In this document: piece after piece, positions 1-8,274 of the stretch | How positions within the stretch are numbered: position 1 is the first letter of the stretch | Layout of the letters: each line of letters opens with the position of its first letter | Source: Acidobacteriota bacterium | Lineage (GTDB): Bacteria; Acidobacteriota; Terriglobia; Versatilivoradales; Versatilivoraceae | Direction: 5' to 3' | Length of the DNA stretch: 64,000 nt | NCBI GenBank assembly: GCA_022826755.1 | Contig: JAJDUG010000008.1 | Location: 62,001 to 126,000, forward strand | Program-made: the position numbers and the translations under genes | The notes under the pieces: model-generated | Told to the model about the DNA's origin: nothing | Databases searched by the model: none | What the model saw: only the letters and a program-made list of their open reading frames with translations

Positions 1-509
1 CAGCGGTAACAGTAGGGGTCGAAAAAGCGAACGGACCCTGCCGGCCCGGGCTCCACCGCCATGCGCCGCGGATCCCCGGCCGTGCCCAGGGTGGCGAAGG
101 TCGTCCCGTGGTAGCTGCGGTACTTGGCGAAGATCTTGGGCCGGCCGGTCACCATGCGGGCCATGATGAAGGCCAGCTCGTTGGCCTCGCTGCCGCTGTT
201 GACGAACATGCACTTGTCGAGATCGCCAGGAACCAGGGCCGTCAGTTCATCCGACAGCAAGGACCTCTCGGCGGTCAGCAGTTGGGGGGAGATGCAGCAG
301 GCCTGTTCGGCCTGCCTCTTGATGGCCTCGGTGACCCGGCGGTTTCCGTGGCCGAGGTTGCAGTTGAACAACTGGGAGAGGAAGTCGAGGTAGCGCCGGC
401 CCTGCCGGTCCTGGAAGTAGACCCCCTCGGCCCCGGCGAACTCCAGCACCGGGTCCTCGCATTCCTGGACTGTCCAGGGAATAAAGATGTGCTGGCGGTC
501 GGCTGTCAT
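1..509 (-). CDS. Class III (PLP-dependent) aminotransferase, N-terminal part, cut by the window edge
   Basis: An ATG at 507-509 opens a frame that runs off the left edge after about 169 codons without a stop. The fold type I aminotransferase features are visible: an N-terminal substrate strand with YLDFLSQLFNCNLGHGN (about residues 40-56), the cofactor phosphate-binding loop NSGSEANELAF (104-114), and YRSYHGTTFATLG (130-142). The PLP-binding lysine would lie outside the window. Family members transfer amino groups from omega-amino acids, ornithine or glutamate-1-semialdehyde; the substrate cannot be told here. It is transcribed away from the toxin-antitoxin pair that starts 155 bp to its right. 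Confidence 0.85.
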   Translation of the reverse strand, partial: MTADRQHIFIPWTVQECEDPVLEFAGAEGVYFQDRQGRRYLDFLSQLFNCNLGHGNRRVTEAIKRQAEQACCISPQLLTAERSLLSDELTALVPGDLDKCMFVNSGSEANELAFIMARMVTGRPKIFAKYRSYHGTTFATLGTAGDPRRMAVEPGPAGSVRFFDPYCYR

Positions 510-623
510 CTTGAATCTCGCCAACACTCTACCCAAGATCCGGCCAAGGTGTCAAAAGATTCCTGGCACCCGAAGTGCGAACGAAAACGCCTGTTAATGT
601 AATCTAACTGACCGGTGATAGGA

Positions 624-629
624 TATACT
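624..629 (+). promoter_or_regulatory. Possible -10 box of the mazEF operon
   Basis: TATACT lies 36 bp upstream of the antitoxin ATG, in a short AT-rich stretch with a second TATAC motif at 635-639. No good -35 hexamer stands at 16-18 bp. MazE-type antitoxins usually autorepress at such sites, but no clear operator palindrome is visible. Confidence 0.3.
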
Positions 630-664
630 CAGGCTATACATACAGTCTATTCGGGAGACGTTTC

Positions 665-913
665 ATGTTGACCAGGGTTCAGAAATGGGGGAACAGCCAG
701 GGACTTCGATTCAGCAAGGCTATTTTGAACAAAGCCCGAATCGAGGTGGGCGACACGGTAAATGTCTCAGCCCGCAAGGGGCGCATCGTGGTTGAGCCTG
801 CGACCCGAGTGCGAGGGAGATACGAATTGAAGGCGCTGCTAGCCAGAATGCCGAAAGACTATTTGGCGGAGGAGGCGGAGTGGGGACCGCCCCCTGGAAA
901 GGAAGTCTGGTAG
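665..913 (+). CDS. mazE: MazE/AbrB-type antitoxin
   Basis: An 82-residue protein. Residues 1-45 form a swapped-hairpin AbrB DNA-binding domain with the typical pattern LTRVQKWGNSQGLRFSK then a VGDTVNVSARKGRIVVEP strand. The C-terminal 30 residues, rich in Tyr, Leu and acidic residues, match the place where MazE wraps around and blocks the toxin. GGGAG sits 8 bp upstream of the ATG. Its stop codon is followed with no gap by the toxin start. Known role: DNA-binding antitoxin that neutralises the MazF RNase and represses its own operon. Target and activity are inferred from family. Confidence 0.85.
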   Translation: MLTRVQKWGNSQGLRFSKAILNKARIEVGDTVNVSARKGRIVVEPATRVRGRYELKALLARMPKDYLAEEAEWGPPPGKEVW

Positions 914-1258
914 GTGCCGGGTTACGTGCCGAAAAAAGGGGATTTCGTGATCCTGACCTTTGATCCGCAGGCAGGGCACGAGCAAAAAGGCCGCCGCCCG
1001 GCTCTGGTCGTCAGCAATACGCTGTTCAACCTCCATACCGGGCTGGCCATGGTCTGCCCCATCACCAACACCTTCAGGAACATTCCCTTTCACGTTTCAG
1101 TGCCCGAAGAGTCGTCTCTCTCGGGGTATGTCATGGCCGAACAGATCAAGTCCGTTGACTACGCGAGCCGCAAGGTGAAGTTCGTCGAGAAGGCGCCGGG
1201 GCCGGTGCTCAATGAAGTCCTGAGCCTCTTGGATGCCTGCCTCTATGATCCGGGGTGA
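914..1258 (+). CDS. mazF: MazF/PemK-type endoribonuclease toxin
   Basis: 114 residues, starting with GTG directly after the antitoxin TAG, so translation is probably coupled. It has the MazF signature: YVPKKGDFVILTFDPQAGHEQKGRRPALVVSN at 4-35 (given in two pieces: the G-D-F-V and the G-R-R-P-A-L-V-V-S core), the VCPITN strand (about 48-53), and a C-terminal LLDACLYDPG where most homologues have a similar terminal helix. Known role: an mRNA interferase cutting single-stranded RNA at short sequences. The conserved Arg of GRRPALV is present, so the toxin looks intact. Plasmid-like addiction or stress roles are both possible. Confidence 0.88.
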   Translation: MPGYVPKKGDFVILTFDPQAGHEQKGRRPALVVSNTLFNLHTGLAMVCPITNTFRNIPFHVSVPEESSLSGYVMAEQIKSVDYASRKVKFVEKAPGPVLNEVLSLLDACLYDPG

Positions 1259-1348
1259 CTCCGTTGCCGGCCCCTCTCGGCCGATCTGTGCCGACCCGAT
1301 CCCGAAGTCGGAATTCAGTCCGCCGGTGGGTTCGGACTCCTTCCCTAA

Positions 1349-2725
1349 TCAGACCTCCAGGTTGTACCCCTGCTCCTCGTGGAGAGAGATATCCAGCCCC
1401 TCGGTCTCGTCCTCCTTGGAGGCTCGCAGGCCGATGATCCCATCCACCACCTTCAGGAGGATGAAGGAGACCACGCCGCTGTAGACCAGGGTGACCACCA
1501 CGCCGATGACCTGGACTCCGAACTGGGAGCCGATGGTCATGCCGTCGGCCAGACCCTGCCCGCCCAGACCCTCGGCGACGAAGACTCCGGTCAACAGGGC
1601 TCCCACGATTCCGCCGACGCCGTGGACACCGAAGACGTCCAGGGAGTCATCGTACCCCAGCTTGTACTTGAGGATGGTGGAGGCCCAGAAACAGCAGGCT
1701 CCGGACGCGATCCCGATGACGATGGCCCCGAGAGGCCCCACGCTGCCGCAGGCGGGCGTGATCGCCACCAAGCCGGCCACGGCGGCGGTGACGATTCCCA
1801 GCACGCTGGGCTTGCCGTTCCTGACCCACTCGATGAACATCCAGGTGAGGGCGGCGGATCCGGTGCACACCTGTGTGACCAGCATGGCCATGCCGGCGGC
1901 GCCGTCGGCGGCAAGGGCGCTTCCGGCATTGAAGCCGAACCAGCCCACCCACAGCATGGAGGCCCCCACCACCGTCAAGGTCATGCTGTGCGGCGGCATG
2001 GGAGCCGAGGGATAGCCGCGCCGCTTGCCGATCAGGATGGCCGCAATCAGGGCCGCGATGCCGGCGTTGATATGGACCACGGTGCCGCCGGCGAAATCGA
2101 GGATGCCCAGATCGCCGAAGAAGGAACCGTCACCGGCCCAGGTCATGTGGCAGATGGGGGCATAGACCAGCAGGGACCAGGCCGCCATGAAGACCACCAT
2201 GGCCGAGAACTTCATGCGTTCGGCAAAGGCGCCCACCATCAGGGCAGGCGTGATGATGGCAAAGGTCATCTGAAAGGTGAGAAACACCGTTTCCGGAATG
2301 GTGCCGCTCAGGCTGTCGGCGGTAATGCCGCTGGCAAAGGCCTTGGACAGGCCTCCAACGAAGGAATGGATGTTGGTCACTCCCGCCTGCATGCCGGTGG
2401 TGTCGAACGCCAGGCTGTAGCCGAACAGGACCCAGAGGATGGTGATCAGGCCTGTCAGGGCAAAGCACTGCATCAGCACGGAGAGGACGTTCTTGGCCCG
2501 GACCAGGCCGCCGTAGAACAGGGCGAGTCCGGGTATATTCATGAAAAGCACCAGAGCGGTCGCGGTCAGCAGCCAGGCGGTGTCTCCGGAGTTGAGTTGA
2601 TCGGAGGCGTCGGCAAGCGCCAGGGAAGGCATTCCAAGCACCAGCGCCGGCACCGACGCCAACATAAACCGAAGCCGCCGCAGGGCCGGCCTGCAGCTAA
2701 TCGATGTTTTCTTGACAGGTAGCAT
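1349..2725 (-). CDS. amt: Ammonium transporter (Amt family)
   Basis: 458 residues, 11-12 hydrophobic segments after a cleavable-looking signal region (basic residues then about 20-38 hydrophobic, ending ALADA). Amt hallmarks seen: FMNIPGLALFYGGLVRAKN (about 61-79), VVHINAGIAALIAAILIG and DVFGVHGVGGIVGALLTG, which hold the pore twin histidines. The C-terminal tail EGLDISLHEEQGY is the cytoplasmic segment that contacts GlnK/PII in AmtB. No glnK gene is adjacent, which is unusual because amt and glnK are commonly coupled. A GAGGAG ribosome site lies upstream of the ATG. Role: passive/regulated ammonium uptake at the inner membrane. Confidence 0.95.
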   Translation of the reverse strand: MLPVKKTSISCRPALRRLRFMLASVPALVLGMPSLALADASDQLNSGDTAWLLTATALVLFMNIPGLALFYGGLVRAKNVLSVLMQCFALTGLITILWVLFGYSLAFDTTGMQAGVTNIHSFVGGLSKAFASGITADSLSGTIPETVFLTFQMTFAIITPALMVGAFAERMKFSAMVVFMAAWSLLVYAPICHMTWAGDGSFFGDLGILDFAGGTVVHINAGIAALIAAILIGKRRGYPSAPMPPHSMTLTVVGASMLWVGWFGFNAGSALAADGAAGMAMLVTQVCTGSAALTWMFIEWVRNGKPSVLGIVTAAVAGLVAITPACGSVGPLGAIVIGIASGACCFWASTILKYKLGYDDSLDVFGVHGVGGIVGALLTGVFVAEGLGGQGLADGMTIGSQFGVQVIGVVVTLVYSGVVSFILLKVVDGIIGLRASKEDETEGLDISLHEEQGYNLEV

Positions 2726-3036
2726 GGTAGGTCTGACTCCTCAGTGGATTAGTTTGAAACCAAATTCTCGGCCCATGGGGCGTCGAATTCGAAAACTTTA
2801 GGGATGGATGGGGAGACCGCTGTCAGGCGGTGAGTTCTTGCGAGTGGCCAGCGTTTGTATACTACAGAAACGCTCCGGCTTCAAACGAATTGTGGGCCAA
2901 ATATCCGGATTTGACCGGGTAAAAAGGCCCCACGCCGATTCTGCGGTTTGACTACCTCAAACCACCGGCATTTCCCGCCAGGACCGGCAGGAAACCATGG
3001 ACCTGATCCGCCGGATCCCGCCGGTTCAGGTTCCCC
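2726..3036. other. Intergenic region without a recognised feature
   Basis: The 311 bp between amt and the upstream aldehyde dehydrogenase gene hold no convincing gene, repeat copy or strong hairpin. Promoter elements for amt should be here, but I could not pick a consensus pair. Confidence 0.5.
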
Positions 3037-4467
3037 TCAAGCCATCTGAAAGGCACGGGCCCGAAACAGGAAGTCGACGATATTGCCTTCATGGGGCTGA
3101 TGCCAGTTGAGGCGGATGGTGGGCACCGCACCCAGATTGAGACGGTCGATGTTGCGGGCATCCACCAGGGCCCTCCGAAAGGACTCGTCTCGGGTGATCC
3201 CGCTGGCCACCAGGGTGGGTCCGATGGAGTCGATCATCCTGGCCTGAGGGCAGCGCACCACCGAGACGAAGGGGTACATGTACTCCTTGCCGGCCAGGCC
3301 GGCTTCGGGCGACCGGCAGTGCACCACCGTGGGCCGAAGGTAGTCGCAGCGCTCCATGCGAACCAGGCGATCGCCCTCCCTGAAGCGGCGGGTCACCTCC
3401 TCGACCCCTGCCTGCTGCAGCCCGGCATCGATGTCGTTCGAGATGGCTTCCGCCTGCCCGGGCACGGTAAAGGCGGCCAGCGCGGCCCTGTCATCCTGGG
3501 GTGGCAGCGGCTCGATGGGCCCCAGCCGGCGAGCCAGGGCCTCAGCGATTTCCTCCGTATGGCGGGAGGCCCAGATGCCCGAGCAGTTGATGCAACTCCG
3601 GCCGCTGTTGACCAGGACACTGTCCACCATCAGGTCCAGGACCTCTTCCCAGTCGTCCACCTGGTCGTCGCCGATCAGGATCTTGCTGAACCCGGGACCG
3701 TGGACCTGGACCGCCGGATTGGCCTGGTACCGCTCCACCGTGGGGGTCCCGCCGAAGATCAGGCTTCTGGGGCAATGGCCGACCACGGCGGCTCCCACTT
3801 CCCCGCCTCCCGGGTAGAGCGCGATGGCCTGCTTGGGAATGCCTGCCTGAAAGAAGGCCTGGGCCATGCGCCAGGGCGTCCAGGGCTCCTGGGGGCCGGG
3901 TTTGAGAACCAGGCCGATCTGAAGCGGGATCACCGGAAGCCAGAGGCTGTGGACGCCGGGAGAATTGGAGGGCAGCACCATGCCCAGCACCGGAGTGTTG
4001 GCCTGGTAGCTGCGCATCAGTCCGGCTTCCTCTCCATAGCCGCGACCCAGCATATCCAGATCCAGACCTCGCGTCAGCGAGCGCAGGATATTGCCGATCT
4101 CGTCCAGCACGTACCTGAGCTTGGCCATGTTCATGCGGCACATGTGCTCGGGAAGGCCCGTGGTGGCCGACTGTTGCCGGACGAACTCCTCGGGAGTCTG
4201 AGTCCCCTCTCCCAGCGGCAGCTCGGCCGACGAGAAGAGGCTGCCGGCCTTTTGGATCCTGGCCAGAAGCTCCTCGGACGGGATCTCGCGCAGCACTTGG
4301 CGGGCCCGCTCCGCGCGCCGCATGTCCCTGGCCACCAGGCCGGGATTGGCCTGGCTGACCTCGGCCACGGGCTCTCCGGTGGCGAAGTGGACCACCTTCT
4401 CGACTTCCAGGCTCTTGTAAGGCTCTCCCCAGCGCAGGACCGGAAAGTGAATCACGCCATCCTCCAT
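3037..4467 (-). CDS. LuxC-like / aldehyde dehydrogenase superfamily acyl reductase
   Basis: 476 residues, almost exactly the length of LuxC acyl-CoA reductases (about 477). The cofactor domain reads SNSPGVHSLWLPVIPLQ and later YPGGGEVG; the active-site segment is NSGRSCINCSGIW with candidate nucleophile Cys292 (Cys295 nearby), close to the LuxC cysteine position. The region LVLKPGPQEPWTPWRMAQAF is typical of the ALDH nucleotide-binding fold. It lies 52 bp downstream of an acyl-activating gene in the same direction. Known: LuxC reduces an acyl-enzyme/acyl-CoA to a fatty aldehyde with NADPH. Inference: here it reduces an activated carboxylate delivered by the neighbour. A general ALDH working in the oxidative direction cannot be excluded. 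Confidence 0.7.
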   Translation of the reverse strand: MEDGVIHFPVLRWGEPYKSLEVEKVVHFATGEPVAEVSQANPGLVARDMRRAERARQVLREIPSEELLARIQKAGSLFSSAELPLGEGTQTPEEFVRQQSATTGLPEHMCRMNMAKLRYVLDEIGNILRSLTRGLDLDMLGRGYGEEAGLMRSYQANTPVLGMVLPSNSPGVHSLWLPVIPLQIGLVLKPGPQEPWTPWRMAQAFFQAGIPKQAIALYPGGGEVGAAVVGHCPRSLIFGGTPTVERYQANPAVQVHGPGFSKILIGDDQVDDWEEVLDLMVDSVLVNSGRSCINCSGIWASRHTEEIAEALARRLGPIEPLPPQDDRAALAAFTVPGQAEAISNDIDAGLQQAGVEEVTRRFREGDRLVRMERCDYLRPTVVHCRSPEAGLAGKEYMYPFVSVVRCPQARMIDSIGPTLVASGITRDESFRRALVDARNIDRLNLGAVPTIRLNWHQPHEGNIVDFLFRARAFQMA

Positions 4468-4519
4468 TTCATCCCGCGACCGCCCTGCCCTTTCTCCGAG
4501 GGTCCCGCGGGTTCGTCTC

Positions 4520-5626
4520 TCAATAAACCCCCACCGTGGTGGCGGCGGCGAAGCGGCTGTAGGGCCGCAGCCCGCTCACCCCGTCCCAGGACCAGGCCGC
4601 GCAGGGGGGTTCCCGTTCTCCCTCGTCCCGTTCCAGAAATCGCGGCAGGAAGAACTCCCTGGTGAGCGTGGTCAGCATGACGCGGCCGGTCTCACCGTAG
4701 CCCACCAGCCGCGAGCTGTCGTCGAAGTCCACCAACTGGATCACCGCCCTGGGCTGGGGCGGATAGTAGGTGATCTTGTAGCCGTTTTCGGGACCGCTGG
4801 GCCCGCTGGCAGCCAGTCCCATGAGCGTGTTGCCGTAGGTGGGCGTCAGGTAGACGTTTCCCAGCAGCTCCTCTCTGGCGAAGCGGTGCCACTGGGGAGT
4901 GAACTCGGTACCTCCCGAGAAGATCCCCTCGATTCCCGACTGCTCCAGGCTGGAACCCTCTTCCTCCAGGCGGTTGGCCAGGGCCTCCAGGAGCTTGGGG
5001 GTGGTGAACAGGCACCGGATATCGTGCCCGGCGCCCAAGAGATTGATGGCCTGGTCGATGACGTGGTCCTGGTAGGCCTTGAGATGATCCATCCAGCCCT
5101 TGTTGATCAGCTTGATCACCCAGCGCGGGTCCAGGTCCACGCAGAAACAGATGCCCCCGCGGAAGTGGGCCAGGTGCTCAACGGCCAACCTCAGGCGGCG
5201 GGGACCGCTGGGACCCAGCATCAGCCAGTTTGAGCCTCTGGGAAAATACTCGTCCGGAAGGGTCTCGGAAAAAAGCTCGTAGTCGATGCGAAAGTCTTCG
5301 ATGTTGATGCGGCTCTTGGGAATGCCGGTGGTGCCGCCGGTTTCGAAAACGTAGACCGGACGGTCGGCCAGGGCATTGGGCACCCAGCGGCGCACCGGCC
5401 CCCCCCGCAGCCACTCGTCCTGAAAATGACCGAACCGGGCCAGGTCGGCAAAGCCCCGCACCTCCCGGCGGGGGTCCCAACCGGCCGAGGCGGCCCACTC
5501 CAGCCAGAACGGACAGCCGGTGGCGGGATCGAAGTGCCATTGCACCGTCTCCACCACGTGGGCATCCAGCCGCTTCCGGGCCTCCTCGATTTTTTCCCGG
5601 TCGGATTCACCGGTGGCCGTGCTCAT
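4520..5626 (-). CDS. LuxE/PaaK-like acyl-adenylate-forming enzyme
   Basis: 368 residues, the size of LuxE acyl-protein synthetases (about 370) rather than full phenylacetate-CoA ligases (about 430). The ATP/AMP loop is FETGGTTGIPKSR (94-106); TPTYGNTLMG (about 274-283) resembles the adenylate-binding motif. The C-terminal part after GYGETGRVMLTTL is short. LuxE accepts the acyl group on a cysteine near its C-terminus; here the last cysteine is about 26 residues from the end (PPCAAW), not at the same place, so thioester formation is uncertain. First gene of a two-gene operon with the LuxC-like reductase. No luxA, luxB or luxD is present in the window. Substrate unknown. Confidence 0.65.
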   Translation of the reverse strand: MSTATGESDREKIEEARKRLDAHVVETVQWHFDPATGCPFWLEWAASAGWDPRREVRGFADLARFGHFQDEWLRGGPVRRWVPNALADRPVYVFETGGTTGIPKSRINIEDFRIDYELFSETLPDEYFPRGSNWLMLGPSGPRRLRLAVEHLAHFRGGICFCVDLDPRWVIKLINKGWMDHLKAYQDHVIDQAINLLGAGHDIRCLFTTPKLLEALANRLEEEGSSLEQSGIEGIFSGGTEFTPQWHRFAREELLGNVYLTPTYGNTLMGLAASGPSGPENGYKITYYPPQPRAVIQLVDFDDSSRLVGYGETGRVMLTTLTREFFLPRFLERDEGEREPPCAAWSWDGVSGLRPYSRFAAATTVGVY

Positions 5627-6001
5627 AAGCCTGTTTGGGGGTTGCGAAGCTGCTTCGGACCCCGGCTGCTCAGCCGGCGGTCTTCCCCTGCGGGGACCGT
5701 CCCCGTACCGATGCGGACGGAAGGCGGATTATAGCCCAACTCGGGTGAAAACGGCACCTTTATGGCCTGGTGGCCTGGGAGGATCGGGCCGGGATCGTGA
5801 TATCGTGGATCGATGATTTTGGATTGATGACTGTCAAACCGTCCTGGCAGGATGATCCCGGTCAGCGTTTCAATTTTCTGTGAACCCTTCCGGCACCCAG
5901 TCAGCAAACAGCGAACCGCGGATTGGTGATGAAATCGCCCGCCCGGCTCAGGTTTCCTCGTCAGTGGGTCCGCGCATGCGCCCGTTCCATGGAGGAGCTC
6001 A
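5627..6001. other. Divergent intergenic region
   Basis: The 375 bp separate the leftward LuxE-like operon from the rightward SMP-30 gene. It contains the -10 candidate noted above and a short GATGATTTTGGATTGATGA stretch (about 5811-5829) like the AT-rich R1 repeats. No gene is supported. Confidence 0.5.
5728..5733 (-). promoter_or_regulatory. Possible -10 box for the LuxE/LuxC-like operon
   Basis: A perfect TATAAT on the minus strand about 100 bp upstream of the first gene's ATG. No matching -35 hexamer at normal spacing, so it may need an activator or be fortuitous. Confidence 0.35.
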
Positions 6002-6880
6002 ATGACCTCGTTCCCCTTGCCTCAACCCGATGCTGTCCGGCCGATCCGGGCGCTCACGCTCGAATACTACTCCGAAGGCCCGGTGATCGATCTGGAGGGC
6101 AACCTCTATTTTTCCCACGGAACTTCGATTTCCAGAATGGCCCCCGGCGGCGAGCCCGGGGTCTGGGCCACCTCCGCGGCCCCCAACGGCCACAAGATCC
6201 TGGCCAATGGAGACCACCTGGTCTGTGACGCCACCGAGCACGGCGTGCTGCGGTTCGATCCGGACGGACGGCCGCTGGGCCGGGCCGCCGGGGGGCGCTG
6301 CCAGGACCTGGAGATCGACGGCCCCAACGACATCTGCCTCCATCCCGGCGAGGGGTTCTACTTCACCGACTGCCTGCCCGGGAAGGGCGCCGTCATCTTC
6401 GTGGACCTGGAGGGAAGGCAAAACGTGGTGGCCCGGGACATGGACACCCCCAACGGTATCGTCCTGTCGGCCGACGCTCGAAGCCTGTTTGTCTCCGAAA
6501 GCCTCCCCAACCGCGTGACCCTGATTCCCCTGGCGGGGCCCGGTCGGGCGGCGGGACCTCCCCGGGTCTTCGCCGACCTTCCCCGCCATCCCGACGGCGA
6601 AGCGGACGCCAAGAACCTGCCGGACGGCATGGCCCTGGACCGGGACAAGCGGCTCTGGGTCGCCCACTACGGAATGGCGGCGGTGCAGGTGCTGTCGCCC
6701 GAGGGCCGGCTGTTGGCCAGCTACGACACCGGCATGCGCTGCACCAGCAACATCTGCTTCGCCGGCCCCGACCTGGCCACGGCCTTCGTCACCGGCGGCG
6801 ACGGGGAACCCACCCCCGGCGGCCTGGTCCGCCTGGATGTGGGCGTTCCGGGGTTGCCTGTTCTGCCGGCCGGCGGGTAG
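6002..6880 (+). CDS. SMP-30/gluconolactonase/LRE-family lactonase
   Basis: 292 residues, a six-bladed beta-propeller hydrolase. Metal ligands of the family are recognisable: Glu in YYSEGPVID (about 24), Asn in GPNDICLHP (about 103), Asn in TPNGIVLSAD and Asp in LPDGMALDRDKRLW. GGAGG lies 7 bp before the ATG. Known family members hydrolyse sugar lactones (gluconolactone, aldonolactones) with a divalent metal ion. No sugar dehydrogenase is adjacent, so the substrate is not fixed. No signal peptide: cytoplasmic. It stands alone between two regions lacking genes. Confidence 0.87.
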   Translation: MTSFPLPQPDAVRPIRALTLEYYSEGPVIDLEGNLYFSHGTSISRMAPGGEPGVWATSAAPNGHKILANGDHLVCDATEHGVLRFDPDGRPLGRAAGGRCQDLEIDGPNDICLHPGEGFYFTDCLPGKGAVIFVDLEGRQNVVARDMDTPNGIVLSADARSLFVSESLPNRVTLIPLAGPGRAAGPPRVFADLPRHPDGEADAKNLPDGMALDRDKRLWVAHYGMAAVQVLSPEGRLLASYDTGMRCTSNICFAGPDLATAFVTGGDGEPTPGGLVRLDVGVPGLPVLPAGG

Positions 6881-6932
6881 AGGAATTCAGTCGAAACAAC
6901 ATCGGCAGATGAGTCAAGTGCTGTGAGTTCAG

Positions 6933-7027
6933 GATATTGGATTGATGATTGCTGATTATTGATTTGAGGCGGAATCTGTTGTCCTTGCTCCCCAATCGGC
7001 AATCGGACATCATCAATCAACAATTCA
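6933..7027. repeat. R1 AT-rich imperfect inverted repeat, copy 1
   Basis: Left arm GGATTGATGATTGCTGATT, right arm around 7000-7027 reading CATCATCAATCAACAATTC; a related sequence recurs at 28228-28312 with GGATTGTTGATTTTTGATT and AATCAACAAC arms. Much richer in A/T than the genes around it. The remaining part of the 325 bp between 6881 and 7205 shows no gene. Confidence 0.6.
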
Positions 7028-7205
7028 TTGCGTGTCCGCCCGAGGCAAAGCCTCTCTTGCCGTCCCGCCCGGGGCGGGCCTCTTTCCCCCTCGATCCCCT
7101 CCCCGTGCGGGTTCGGACGAATCGCCATTGACAGAACCGGAGGTGGTGGTAGTCTTTTAAGCCACGAAAGACAACGTTCCAGGCAAGGCAGGCCGAGAGG
7201 GCACG

Positions 7206-7640
7206 ATGCGCAAGGGATTTTCTTTGATCGAGTTGCTGATTGTGGTGGCGATTATCCTGATCATTGCCGCCATAGCCGTCCCCAACCTCCTCAGGGCAAG
7301 ACGTTCGGCCAACGAAGCCTCCGCCACCGCTTCCATGAGGACGATCGGCACCGGCCAGCTCATGTACCGCTCCACCCACGGCGCCTTCACCAACCTGGAC
7401 GGCTTGGCGGCTGACGGGGTGATTCCCGCAGACCTGGGATCGGGGACCAAGAGCGGGTACAAATTCACCTGCGAACCGGGCGAAAACCCCGCCCAGCAGT
7501 TTACCGTGACCGGTGTTCCCGAAATCCCCGACGGGGCCACCGCCACCGGAACCAGGACCTTCTTTACCGACGAAACGCAGGTGATCCGCTTCGCCATCGG
7601 GTCCCAGGCCAACGCGACCAGCACGCCGGTGGGGAATTGA
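7206..7640 (+). CDS. Type IV pilin-like protein (major-pilin type, orphan)
   Basis: 144 residues. The class III signal MRKG|FSLIELLIVVAIIL has the prepilin peptidase site after Gly4, Phe+1 and Glu5, followed by a hydrophobic helix to about residue 27 and the PNLLRARRSANEASATAS continuation common in acidobacterial and deltaproteobacterial pilins and type II pseudopilins. The C-terminal globular part is short and lacks paired cysteines (one Cys only). No pil or gsp gene is nearby, so assembly would use machinery elsewhere. Could be a pseudopilin instead of a filament subunit. Its stop codon is followed within 3 bp by an R3 repeat. Confidence 0.85.
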   Translation: MRKGFSLIELLIVVAIILIIAAIAVPNLLRARRSANEASATASMRTIGTGQLMYRSTHGAFTNLDGLAADGVIPADLGSGTKSGYKFTCEPGENPAQQFTVTGVPEIPDGATATGTRTFFTDETQVIRFAIGSQANATSTPVGN

Positions 7641-7643
7641 CGG

Positions 7644-7790
7644 CTAGTGGAGAGTGAAGAGTGGATAGTGGATAGTGATTTGATCGATGCGTTAAGCACC
7701 TTGGCGTAGCCGTTCATAAAATGCGCCGCGGTATAAGCTGCTTGCCTGCCACCTAAACACCCCACCCTCCACTCTTCACTCTTCACTAAT
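7644..7790. repeat. R3 element, copy a
   Basis: Left arm TAGTGGAGAGTGAAGAGTGG and tandem GGATAGT units, right arm CCTCCACTCTTCACTCTTCA: an inverted-repeat-bounded element of about 147 bp starting 3 bp after the pilin stop codon. Internal sequence is unrelated to protein coding. See the R3 finding. Confidence 0.7.
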
Positions 7791-7861
7791 CCCACCCCGT
7801 ATGCTCCGGCCCGTTGTACGGGGCGGGGGCGCTGCAATTCAGGAACCGATACGGGGTGGTT

Positions 7862-8230
7862 GGGGCAGGTCTGTAAGCCGAATTCTGTTCCCTCGAAGAG
7901 GGCAACGGTCATTCCTCTAGCCCGGGAGTTGCCTCCCGGATCCAGCATTCTACCCGGATGTCAAGCGGCGCGGGTCACGCCTCCATCCCTATTTGAACTT
8001 GCTCCATGTGGGGTTTGCCAGGCATGCCCGTTGCCGGACACCCGGTGCGCTCTTACCGCACCATTTCACCCTTACCCCTTGCGGGGCGGTATCTTTTCTG
8101 TTGCACTTTCCGTACCCATGGAGAAACTCCATGAGCCCCCCGCGTTACGGGGCACACTGCCCTGTGGAGTTCGGACTTTCCTCCCGCCCAAAGCCTGAGC
8201 AATGAGCCGGCGACCGTTCAACCTGCCCGC
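7862..8230 (-). ncRNA. rnpB: RNase P RNA, bacterial class A
   Basis: Read on the minus strand the 5' part contains GGGCAGGTTGAACGG then GCGGGAGGAAAGTCCGAACT followed by CCACAGGGCAG, the universally conserved 5' core; the 3' end has AGAATTCGGCTTACAGACCT. P1 forms between GGGCAGGT at 8221-8228 and ACCTGCCC at 7863-7870. Other class A marks are the GAAACTCCATGG-type hairpin and GGTAAGAGCGCACCG. About 370 nt. It is the catalytic RNA that matures tRNA 5' ends. rnpA is not in the window. Boundaries are plus or minus a few bases. Confidence 0.96.
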
Positions 8231-8234
8231 CGGC

Positions 8235-8240
8235 ATTTTA
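8235..8240 (-). promoter_or_regulatory. -10 box of rnpB
   Basis: TAAAAT on the minus strand sits about 6 bp before the mapped 5' end of the RNA; at 17 bp further upstream GCGACC keeps the GAC core of a -35 box. Fits a standard housekeeping promoter placing the start at about 8228-8230. Confidence 0.5.
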
Positions 8241-8274
8241 GCCCGCATTTCTCGCCGGGTCGCTACCGAAACCA

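Noticed and set aside
1379-2722. Long open frame on the plus strand opposite the ammonium transporter gene
   Set aside because: It is rich in His, Gly, Asp and Gln as expected for the antisense of a hydrophobic GC-rich gene, has no family features, and lies wholly over amt.
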